Assembly: GCA_037013685.1 (NCBI GenBank)
Contig: CM072890.1
Location: 434,001-498,000, forward strand
Direction of reading: 5' to 3'
From: Acridotheres tristis
Taxonomy: Eukaryota; Chordata; Aves; Passeriformes; Sturnidae
Length of the DNA: 64,000 bases
Shown: piece after piece, positions 41,070 through 52,075 of the stretch
Layout of the letters: every line of letters begins with the position of its first letter
How positions within the stretch are numbered: the stretch's first letter is position 1
Position numbers and translations under genes: made by a program
The notes under the pieces: generated by a model
What the model was told of the DNA's origin: nothing
The model's database searches: none
Seen by the model: only the letters and a program-made list of their open reading frames with translations

Positions 41070-44000
41070 AATATGCATGTTTAGGGAATGCTGATGGAAT
41101 ATACAGTGGCAGGGACAACAGAAGAGGGCAGACCAGGGGAGTGCAGTTAGGTTGAACTTCAAAGTAAATTCAGATGTGTGGGAACAGCAGGTGAAGAACA
41201 AGTGGAAGGCTGCCAAGGAGCAATTGGTGTGCTCAGGTTTGTGAGAGGAGGTGTTTGGTCACCTGCAGCTTCCTTGCAAAGAGTGTTACATGGTTGGGGT
41301 GCAGAGAAGAAAACTTTGCAGTAGCTGTGGTGATGTATTCCAGAGAGGTCTAAGCAGCAGATTTGTTTGTGAAAATGGGAGCAGACTGCTCTTTAAGCTG
41401 GTGGGGTAGAAGGAAGGCCTGGGACCTGGTGCTGTTTGTGTGCAACTCTTGGGAAAAGGGAGGGAAGACAGTAGGAATGGGAGCATGTTACTCGTATCAG
41501 CTATGAATGAGAAATGGGAAAATGAGGCTAAATCGAGGCAACTCTACACTTCAGCTAGCACAAACTGATGAAAAAATCTCCAGGAAGAGATGCCAGACAG
41601 CAGCTTCAGCACTGGGACTGAACAGAGGCAGAAAGGTTGATGACAGAGGGAGAATCTGAGAATCACAAGTACAGAAACACTATCTAAAATCCTTGAGAAT
41701 TGCCAGCCAGAGGACACAGAGGGAAAAGAGGGCTGTGAACCAAGCCTGGCATTAAGAAAGGAAAAGAGGATGTGGACTCGTTGATAGAAATAATACAAGC
41801 GAAAATTCTTTTACATCATAGTAAATGCCTATTTTTGGTAATAATAGATTGGGGAGCAATGGGAGAGAACTGTAGGGTAGGTTCTGAGAGTTTAGGAAGG
41901 CTGCGGAGGGCAGGTGACCCAGGAAAGGTGTGAAGGGCCTGTGAATCCCAGGATTGTGGGTCCTTCTGGTCACACCCACAACTGTAAAGACTTTCCCAGC
42001 TCATTAGCTCCTGCCTTCCACGTTACCTTTCCTGCAGTGAGCGATTCCTCTTTAGGAATTTCAGTGTTTGCTTCCCTTGCTTGGGTCTCCCTCCTTGTCT
42101 GGGGAGCTGAAGGAGGGTAGAGCAGGACCTCAGAAGTCACCTGGGAGCACACGTTAAAAGCCAGGAAGCTTGTTTAAAGAGATTGTTCATGGACTCAGGT
42201 GGGGAGGCCGTGCTGAAGTGACCTGCCAGGTTCCTTTGAAGTTACTGGAGCTGTAATTGATGAAGAAGCATTGGTAGAAACAGAAGAGTTGGATGTTTCA
42301 AAAGACATGAAAGAGGGCCCCAAATCAGAGACTGATGGGCAAGCAGGAGCTTGTGAGATCTGGAGCAAGATAGCTGCTGAAATCTTTTAGAAATATAAAT
42401 TGGAACATAAGTTTTGACAGTATTTTCATGTGGAAAATGAAAGATAACATCGTGTTTGAAGTTTTTATTGAAGCTTGAGACGGAAAGCGTTCAAAAATAA
42501 TATCTTTATTTAACAGGGATTATGGCACAAAATAACTGCATATTAAGGCACAAAGAGTTTGCTTTGCATGGTAGATTATGGCATGATTGGCATTTGTTTA
42601 ATTAGCCATAGTTGATAACACTGCATAGATGGCTGCTGGTTTGCATGGAATGGAAGTTTTAAGGCAGTCTAGCAGCTGCTGGGTTTGAGCAAAGTTTACT
42701 TTAACCTTGCCACATAGCAATATAAAATTCTAGTTCAATTTTAAAAAATAATTTTTTATAATTGGAAGTGTTTGGATTATGATAGACAAACCAAATCATC
42801 TAATTCTCCAACTTCTAATTTGCAGACAAACACTTCCTATGGAATTATGATTAATCCCAAACTTGACAGTGGCACTTCTGTCCTCCTAATCCCATGAAAA
42901 ATAACAATATTATAACTGGATTTTTTTCTAATTTATGTTTGACATCTTTAAATCTTTAAACGTTTGGTTTATATTTGATATCTTTAAGGAGGACGTAATG
43001 TGAAAGTGGAGGATGTGTAAGTCCACAAGTTATGTAGCTTTTCTGTGGTACTGCTTGTCATTTTAAGTTAATTTATTAATTAGTATTTTTAAAGTTTTAC
43101 ATGTTAAAAAACACTAAACCAGCTTTAATAATGCTGGGAGACCTGTGCAGGGAGCAGAGTTGGTAGGTTATCCTAACAGTTCACAGTCTGTTTGGAAAAG
43201 GGTGATGGTATAGCAGCAGCAGGTGGTGTTTTCAGAAAAATTTTAAATGCATTAAAAGCCATTCACCTTGGAAATACTTTTTTTCCCCCCTGAACTCATT
43301 CTAATAACTGGTGAGAGATTTTGATGATGTCTGTGTTGAGCTGGAGCTGACCAAAGTCTGGCCTAAGTGAGGAAAATAAGCTGTAGAGTTTCGAAAGGTC
43401 TCTCTGAAGGTCTCCCTTGTGGCACACCTGCTCAGGGTGCCCTTTGAGCAGCCCTGTTGGTCTAGCTATAATTTTAACTGTTCTTCTAAATGAAAAGTTT
43501 CAGTGTGAGAGTGGAAGAATAACTTTAAGCCATAGATATATTTTAGTTTCAAACCTACTGTGTAGCTGAGTTGGAGAGTGAGTCTGTTTGCTGATTCTGT
43601 CCCTGGTGTTAGGTGACCTCACTGTTCTGATGACACAGGAACAGAAAGTCCTTCTTTCCCCTCTCTGTCTGGTGTACTGGGATCACCTTTGCTGCCCTAT
43701 GCTTCAGCATCCTCAGGGTAATCATATACAAGAAAAGGTAGGTTGTCTTTAAGACAGAAGCCTAAATTCTGTCTACAAAGTAAAAAAAAGCAGACTTGTG
43801 GGTTCACATGTTATTCCTTTGTTAATCCTCCTGCTCTCTACTTTCTTAGCTGAGAAGTGCAGTGATTTCTGTCTAACTCCAAAGGAGCTTTCATCTCACT
43901 GTGGGACATGACTGAGCATATACTCCCTAATACTCTTAAACTTAGTAACTCATTAATTTGAACTGAAATTTCAACCCTTTTCTAAACTTTTGTGTCATTA

Positions 44001-47000
44001 TTTTCATTCTTGTCCGAGGTTACTGTGCCGAGTACAGGCAGGATTGCTGGATCTGAATCCTGGTGCTGGCCAGGCACAGAAATGCAGGTCAGGGAGCTCT
44101 GCTGGGCCTTTGGTGCTGTCCTGCTGTATCAAGAGCACCTGAATGTGCACTGCCCTGGAGCCTCTTCCTTCACTGGGGTTCCTGGTGAGGACACCAGCAA
44201 TGCTGACAGCTGAAGAAGCTCCCACTCCTGAAATGTAAGCCTAGCTCTGACTTTGTCAGTCAGCTCATCTTCAAAGAAAAAGAATGACCCATTGTAACAT
44301 TATAATGAGGAAAAGGAGATGTTGAGAGAACCTGTGACTTTGTGCACAACTGTGAATATAACTGGAGAGTACATTCAAAGTGTTTTAAAGCTGGAGGAGG
44401 CTCAGAGAATTATTTGTAGGAGTTATAACCTCGAAAGAAAAGGCAGCCAGGGTTGGAAGACCGGTTTTGCAATGCTGAATGCTATAATTCAGCCTATGCT
44501 CTTTACTGAATTCATGACAACTCAACAGTATTTCAGAGCAGTTCTTTATCAGCTCTAGATTACATCATGCTATGACTTCTCTATCTCTTAGCATTGACCC
44601 TTGTAAATCATTTGGTTTGAGGTCTTCAAATGGAAAGCTGTGATGCACTTCAGGATGCAATGTACTCATTTTGTCCTTGAAAATCATTTAAAAGTAAGGC
44701 AGCTGCAATTGCATAGATGTTATTACTTTTCTGAAAGGCTAGATTTACCCCTCTGAATTGTCATTAATTGGATGAAAGCCTTTCATAGAAAGAATGAGAA
44801 TGGAGAAAAAAAATTGTGAGCTGGTGCTTGATGTTGACTGAGGGAGTCATAGAGATGCTGCGTGGCTGAAGAGATGTGTAGTCCAAAGCCTGATGCAAAG
44901 AAGGCACGATGCTTTTAATGAGAATAACCAGAGCAGCAGAAGTTATGGCTAAATGCTTGTTCCTGCACTTTTATAGCTGGATTTTTTGTTCTTAATTACT
45001 TCAATTTTGCTTGAATATGTACTTCACTCCCATCCATGTTTTCCAACTGTTGCATGGCTTTGCTTTTGCAAAGCTGAGAAGCATTTGCCATGCTCTGCCT
45101 GATGAGTTGCACTTGTTCATCCATTTCCACTGGGCTGACATTTCTGAGTGAAGATTCTTTTTGATTTTCAAATTCCTTTGGGACGGAAAAAAATGGAAAT
45201 AATATTGTGACACATTAGAGATCATCTTTGGTCTTCACCCACTCCATTAACTAAGAAAAACTCCCTGAATCCGTTTGATTTTGCTGACAATTCATGGGAG
45301 ATGGAACTGAGCAGATACAATTATGGAGATGGTGCCCACAGGTAAGGTGAGGGGTGGAAGTGTTCTGCTGCTTGCTGAAGGACTCAGGAGATTTCCAAAC
45401 TGCCTTACCTGTAGGGAAAGAGAAGATTGCAGCTTCCTGGCAAAAAGCACTGCAAAAAACTGGTGAATTGTCTGTTTTACCCCCAGCTTCTTAAATCCAG
45501 CATGTAGCTGGGTGAGGGCACTGTGCTCCTCTTGGGCCACGTCCTCCAGTCAAGGCTGCAGTAAAAGTGTCAGGATTTGTCTTTGATGGGACACTCCCCA
45601 AAATAGAAATAATTGTTCCTCAAGAAATCATGGGGCTAAATCACAGCAATATCTACTTTGAAATTAGGCATACAGCTAATGCTCTACTTTGTTGCAGTGC
45701 AGAGCTATGGAAGGATACAGATTTGTCCCTTGTCTTCTTTGTGCTGATCTAGGTGTGATCCAGCAAAAAACCAGCTGGTGATGAGGAAAATTGAGCTTAC
45801 ACAATTGGAAGTTTCCTGTCAGCACATAACAAAAAAACCCTTATCTAAACTCGTTACTACGAGCTGAGCTCAGTCACCCTGAGGACTCTGAATCTGCATT
45901 GCCAAAAGGGCTCCCATAGGTTGGAACCATTTAACTCCTACCATGTCCTAGAGCTGGAGCTCCAGAAAGGGCTCGGCTTTATTTTATTAATTGATTTGTT
46001 TTGGGGAGTCCTAGAAGGTCCTTGACTTTCTCACACTGGCCCAGTCAGCCTTTTCTGAAAACAAAACTCTGCTAATGCTGTCATTACGTTTTTGACATCT
46101 CAGCCAATTTGCAGGTGCATGAACATAGCAACAGACACAAACACATAGATACAGACATATGTATTTCACAACTACTATATACAGAATACAGAGCAGGAGG
46201 TGCTAGTCTTTTCTTGAAAAAGGCATGCAGCTCTCAGTGCTGTAAGTGTATCTTTTTTATTTAACCACCAAAAAAAAAAAACCAAAAAAAACAGGGTCTG
46301 TTTCTGACCAAGGAGTAGGGAATATGCTCCATTTTATAAAATTTATGTACTTGTCCATCAGCTGACTATTTCTCTAATACAACAAATTCATTAGAACATT
46401 TCTTATCCTTTTTTTTTACTAAAACGAGAACTTTATTTTTGTTGAATGATTCACTTTTCACAGCTGTTATTACTTCTTCAGCCTACTCTGAGTTCACAAT
46501 AGTAACTGAAATGTCCTCAGACAAACAGTTGGGAAAATGGCCTGTAAGTCTTTATTGTTATAAACGATTTATAAAACTTTAGATGTTGAAAGGTAAAAGT
46601 AGTTTAACTAAACCTCAACAATGCTGACTCAAAGGTTTAACACATTGCTTAAATCCCTTGATTAACCTAGCTTCTCAATATTTGACATGAATCAATAACT
46701 CTGAGATGTCTTTTCTCTTCTCTAGCTTTGTAAATATTTACACAGCAGTCCCATGAAATATGACATTTAATCCTGTTGAAGTAATTATTTGAATGCTGCA
46801 TATGAAGAGATACAAAGTATAATAGTTCCAGTGATGCTAGTTAAATAATTGGCACTAAGGATGAAAATCTGCTGCATTTCTTTTGTCAAGAGCCAGGATT
46901 TATACAGCCTAAATGTGAATAAAGGAAAAACAAAATCCCCTTTCTGTCCCAAATCTTGGAGCAGCTGCTGGGAATGCAGGTTTCTTTATCCTGCCTCGTG

Positions 47001-47777
47001 CCTGGGCTATGCCTTAGCATTAACACAGCCTTTTGTTGCAGTTCAATGAAGTGCTGAGAGCCAGAAGAAAAGGCAATAGTGAAGGGATGGCACCTCTGTT
47101 AGCTTGGGACACACCACAACAAATGGTCTCTGCACTCCAGGAAGCAGCAACGTGCCCCAACCAGAGTTTCCAGGACCTGGGGAAGAACTTCTGCAGGAAC
47201 TCAAGTGCAAGAAGAGGACGATACAGCCCTTCAGACCGTGGCTGGAATTGCTGGTAGGATTTCAGCAGGTTTGTATTTAAATGATTTCCTTTGAGGCACA
47301 GTGATGTGCTTGTTCCTATGACGCTGCACTTTTAGTCATTGTTTACTGATTCAGTTGTGATTCATCCGTGGCCTCTGCCAGGTTTTGCAGTTGTAGTCTT
47401 TGCCTCTAGGTAGTCCAGCACTAGAAGGAATTGGGCAATAACGAGGAAACAGAGAAAGGTGACAGTGGGACAAGATATTCAGAGCTGGCCTGCAAGAAAT
47501 CAGTTGGGTCTTCCTTGAGAAATGCTTCATTCTCATAAAAAATTGGACCTTTCTGTTCTGTTAGATTCTCATCCTAAGAGGGCCTACAACAGCATGTTTA
47601 TTGGCTTTCCTATGAAGCAATGAGAAAAAAAAGGAGTGTCCAGTTCTCAAGTCTATAAGACCTTTGTCCTTTGAAAATTTTCCAACTGTAATAAAAATAC
47701 AATAGATTTCTACAAGTTCTTCTGAAATTGCTCTCCAGCTTATCCTGCCTGTTAAAAAGTGGAGGAAATGATTGCTT

Positions 47778-47985
47778 GTGTGGTAGTAATTCAGGATGTG
47801 GGCAAAGATGTTTCTTCCTTGCCTTATCATGCCAAGCCCCTTAAGAAGCCTTCATTACATGGAAAGGTGTTCTTGCTGCTGTGCTTGGGTGGCCCAGTTT
47901 GACCACAGCATGATCCAAGCAGACAGAGGCATGCTGCTAAGGACAGTGCAGCACAGAAAAGGTGACAGGGAAGTCAATGCAATTA
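47778..47985 (-). pseudogene. Decayed KCNC1 exon-1-like fragment (T1 domain relic)
   Basis: The minus strand encodes [11 protein letters not shown], matching [11 protein letters not shown] of the KCNC1 T1 domain. At DNA level, 47,778-47,810 matches 38,843-38,875 at 30 of 33 positions, including a 22-base perfect block (47,782-47,803 versus 38,847-38,868). All three differences are C-to-T or G-to-A changes at CpG sites of KCNC1. Weaker matches flank the core in the same order. Upstream on the coding strand are an AWI-encoding GCTTGGATC (47,912-47,920; GCCTGGATC in KCNC1) and a codon series resembling YRSTLRTLP (about 47,928-47,953). Downstream is an SEEL/EEEL match. Stops and length changes between these blocks show that it cannot encode a channel. 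It could be a local duplicate or a retrocopy. The core match is secure, but the outer limits are approximate. Confidence 0.6.
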
Positions 47986-50704
47986 CTCCCAATTTTCCTG
48001 ACTTTATGCTTATAAAGCCCTTAGGAGGTATATTGACCAATATATCCACAAATATGTATAATTCTCTTTAGGGCAAAGTCCAGACGATTGCATTTGTGTT
48101 CCTAATGGAATCTTCTTCAGCTTTGTTTCCATATTCTCTTGTATTGCTTCTCTTATTGCCTGTTTCTCCCTTCCCAGCCCTAGGCTGAATAGGATCTGCA
48201 GAATGCTGCTTGTATTTAAGGATGTTCTTTCAGGTACCTTAGGATTGAAAAAAAAAGATGTTTCTGAACAAAAGTTTGCATTTTCAGGTGCACCTGAAAG
48301 TTTTGAAGGCTGAAGAGATTTGGGGAGATTTGGTCCAGTTGGAAATCAGGCTGGACATGATATATCAAAGTATGAATTAGAACTTGAAAAGTTATTATCT
48401 TGGTTAAGGAAAAAATCTTTTGCTTACTCTGGCCAATTAATGTTAATGTGTAGATATCAAGTTAAAAAGTACATAAAATAGCAATGGGACAAATTAAGAG
48501 AGGAGCCTTAATGTGCATAGACATTTGCTCAGTCAACCAAAGTTCCTAAAGGCTCAGCTGCAAGTCTGGAAACATAAACACTGATGTCTAAAATAGAAAA
48601 TGTTATTTTTGATTGATTTTTCTCTTTCTCCATTGTGTGTTTTACCACAAAACCAAACAAAAGGCCACAGGTAATGGTCATGGAGTGCTTGAAGAGACTC
48701 TGCCTTCCCTCCTCACAAAGTGAAGGTATGTCAGACACTTCTAACTGCAAAACAGACATGCAGGAATCACTGTGTGATTCAGCTGTGAGGAGTGAGTGAT
48801 CTGATCAATCTCTTCTGTATCTCTTGTTCATAATAATTATTTGTATTTAAAAGAAGGAATAATGTTTTGGCACCAACATTTGAGGAATAGTTGGTTTGGG
48901 GTTTCTTTTCCCGCTTGGATGCAGAGCAGAACTCAGAATTCTTATGGCAAAGAAAGGGCAGGGAGCAGATGAGGTGAGTGACAGACTGGGGTAAAACACG
49001 AGCAGGCAGCTGCCAACAGCAGAGTTCACTGTGTGACAATGTCCCTGCTCCTCCCCTGGGACCCGGCACCGTGCTTCCAGAAGGAGCAGATGGAAACAGC
49101 TCCAGCAGATGAGGACTGGAATGGATTCAAGGCACTCTGCTTGCTGGAACTTGAGAGTTTGTGATGGCCTGAGCTTTCCCAACCACACATATCTAAGATT
49201 TGAACCAGGCAGCTCTCAGTCACTTCTTACTCACGAGGGCCAGAGACAAACCCCCACTGCTGTCCTATGGTGTGGGGAATCTTTTAAGCTGTGGTTGCAC
49301 ATGGTACTAAAGATAAAAGAACCCTACTAAGATATTTTTCATTCATGTGTCTATCTCATAGTCCATTCACTCAAAATGGTTTTTCTCTTGACCTTGAGCT
49401 GAGATTTAACAGGTGGGTAAAAGATAAATTTAGGAAGGCCACTGACGCAATGCTGACACTTTTATGTCTTCCTGCATAATTTTGAGCATACCGTGAAGAA
49501 TAATAAATGGCAAAAGCTAAAGTGTCCTTGGCAAACAAACATACAGAATAGCACCCTGTGATATTTTTACCTTTGTTTCCCCTTACCACACACAGTTTTT
49601 ACTCCCACTGAGCTTGAAATACTAACCCAGCATGTTAATTTATTTCTTCCAGAGTTGCCCTGACCATTGCATTTAACATCTCTCTTGGAAGTACTTCAAA
49701 CCAAGTGGCTGGCTCCATCTCCAGCTTTGTTAATTAGGCACATTACTTGGTTGCTTTTTTCATATCGCTTAATGTAATTGGCATTTGTGAAGCTTTTGAA
49801 AGGAATGTTTGGGACTACATTTTGTGCAGCTGGCTTTCAACTGCAAGCTGTTTCAAGTGTGTAGTTGTGTGGAGGGCAGCCTTTGAGAGCACAGAGCATG
49901 TGTGCCCAGCCCATACCACACTTCCTTTCCAAAGGGAACAAAGGCATGGAAGTGTGGCCTGTCCCATACAAAGGAACACGTGTGACACATGAACCCCCGT
50001 GCATACATTTGTATTTCCGTGCCATTAGATCTGTAATGAGAGTATTATTGTCCTGGATGAAGAGCAGGTCTCCCTTTACAAGCTGTTGTTTAAATGCTTT
50101 GCTCTGTGATGCTCTTCATCCCAAACGTCAGGCCTCATATAGGGATGCCTTGCCATATAAACACAAAAGCCTGGAGTTTTTGCACAGAAGTGCATCTTTC
50201 ACCATCCAAACTCAAACCATAGGTTGGTACTTGCTGTAATAATCCCAACAGATAAGGGTTCTAATACTGTGCAAGCTGCCAGCAGGAATGATGAATTTAC
50301 ACTGGGTGGGAATTTGGCTCGTTGATTTCAGTTGTTGTGGTGTGAAATGATGCTCTCTCCCTGAGCAGAAAAAGAGATGTGAGAGTTTAGGGGGGAAAGA
50401 AAGGAATGTGTGCACTAGAAAAAAGAAAAAAAGTCAAAGTCGTGTTTTCCGTGGAAAGGCTGCCCTCCGGTGGCCCTGGGAAAGCCTACACACGGCTCGT
50501 TGGTTCAATAACGTGTTTTCACACACTGCAGCCAGCAGCAGCGCTCACATGTGGATTATCTAGCCTCCCGTCTCAGGAAACCCACAGGTGCCATAAAAGC
50601 AAGTAAAAAATTCAGAATGAAAAGGTTTTGCTTTATTTGGTTTAGGATTCAGAAGTAGAGCGTCGATGTGAAAGGAAGAAATGATGTGTGGCCAAAGTAT
50701 AAAA

Positions 50705-52075
50705 TGAAGTGTGGGATGCTTGGGGTTGGAAAGGACCTTAAAGATCATCTTGTTCCAACCCCTCTGCTATGGAAAAAGACACCTCTCACTAGAGCAGGTT
50801 GCTCAAAGCTCCATGCAACTTCCAGGGATGGGGCACCCACAATTTCTCTGTGGCCAACCTGTTCCAGTGGCTCACCACTCTCACAGTAAAGAATTTTTTC
50901 TAATATCTAATCAAAACCTGCTCACTTTCAGTTTGAAGCCATTCCCCTTTGTCCTGTCACTACATGCTTTTTAAAATAGTCTCTCTTCATCCTTCTTGTA
51001 TTTTCCCTTCAGGTACTGGAAGGCCACCCTGAAACCTTCTCTTTTCCAGGCTAAACAATCCCAACTCTGTCAGCCTTGCCTTGTAGGAGAGGTGTCCTGT
51101 TGTGTCCTGTCCTGTCCCGTCCTGCCTTGCCCTGTCCTGCCCTGTCCTGTCCTGCCCTGTCCTGCCCTGTCCTGTCCTGTCCTATCCTGTCCTGTCCTAC
51201 CCTGTCCTGTCCTGTCCTGCCCTGTCCTATCCTGTCCTGTCCTGTCCTGCCCTGTCCTGTCCTGTCCTGTCCTACCCTGTCCTGTCCTGTCCTGTCCTGT
51301 CCTACCCTGTCCTGTCCTACCCTGTCCTGTCCTGTCCTGTCCTGTCCTACCCTGTCCTGTCCTGTCCTGCCCTGTCCTATCCTGTCCTGTCCTACCCTGT
51401 CCTGTCCTGTCCTGTCCTGTCCTACCCTGTCCTGTCCTGTCCTGTCCTGTCCTATCCTGTCCTACCCTGTCCTGCCCTGTCCTGTCCTGTCCTGCCCTGT
51501 CCTGTCCTGTCCTGTCCTACCCTGTCCTGTCCTGTCCTGCCCTGTCCTGTCCTATCCTGTCCTACCCTGTCCTGCCCTGTCCTGCCCTGTCCTGTCCTGC
51601 CCTGTCCTGCCCTGTCCTGTCCTGTCCTGTCCTGTCCTGCCCTGTCCTGCCCTGTCCTGTCCTGTCCTGTCCTGTCCTGCCCTGTCCTGTCCTGTCCTGT
51701 CCTGTTCTATCCTGCCCTGCCCTGCCCTGCCCTGTCCTGTCCTGCCCTGTCCTATCCTGTCCTGTCCTGTCCTGTCCTGCCCTGTCCTGTCCTGCCCTGT
51801 CCTGTCCTGCCCTGCCCTGCCCTGTCCTGTCCTGCCCTGTCCTATCCTGTCCTGTCCTGTCCTGTCCTGCCCTGTCCTGTCCTGTCCTGCCCTGCCCTGC
51901 CCTGTCCTGTCCTGTCCTGTCCTGTCCTGTCCTGTCCAGCTCCATCCCTCTGATCCCCTTGGTGCCTCCTCTGGTCACCCCAACAGGTCCAATCCCTTCT
52001 GTGCTGAGGACTGCATGCCCAGCTCCAGCTGGGATCTCAGCAGAGCAGAGTAGAGGGGAAAATCACCTGCCTTGG
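50705..52075 (-). mobile_element. CR1 LINE, 3' fragment, interrupted by a pentanucleotide array
   Basis: The + strand carries the reverse complement of the CR1 (chicken repeat 1) 3' end. It reads GGGTTGGAAAGGACCTTAAAG near 50,725, then CAACCTGTTCCAGTGGCTCACC, TTTGAAGCCATTCCCCTTTGTCCTGTCACTAC, TCCAGGCTAAACAATCCCAA and GTAGGAGAGGTG up to 51,092, all remembered CR1 signatures given here in pieces. After the array at 51,093-51,937 the same element resumes with CTCCATCCCTCTGATC, CAACAGGTCC and CAGAGCAGAGTAGAGGGG. The element therefore lies on the minus strand, 5'-truncated, with its 3' end near 50,705. No ORF2 reverse transcriptase survives. Non-satellite CR1 sequence totals about 520 bp. Its divergence suggests an old, inactive copy. 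Confidence 0.88.
51093..51937. repeat. (CCTGT)n pentanucleotide array with CCTGC/CCTAC/CCTAT variants
   Basis: About 845 bp, or some 169 units of a 5 bp repeat, with almost every unit starting CCT. The last two bases vary: GT is the most common, with GC, AC and AT interspersed. Short runs of the same variant mix recur (for example about 51,720-51,830 resembles 51,800-51,910), implying segmental duplication inside the array. The + strand is nearly free of adenine and no unit creates a stop, so all three forward frames stay open and give a spurious 366-codon frame. The array sits exactly inside the CR1 sequence. Confidence 0.95.

Noticed and set aside
40572..41216. 214-codon minus-strand frame with repeated IPIVYSHC-type residues
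   Set aside because: Most of it is the complement of the 13 bp array. Three units (39 bp) give a 13-residue period, as expected from repeat translation.
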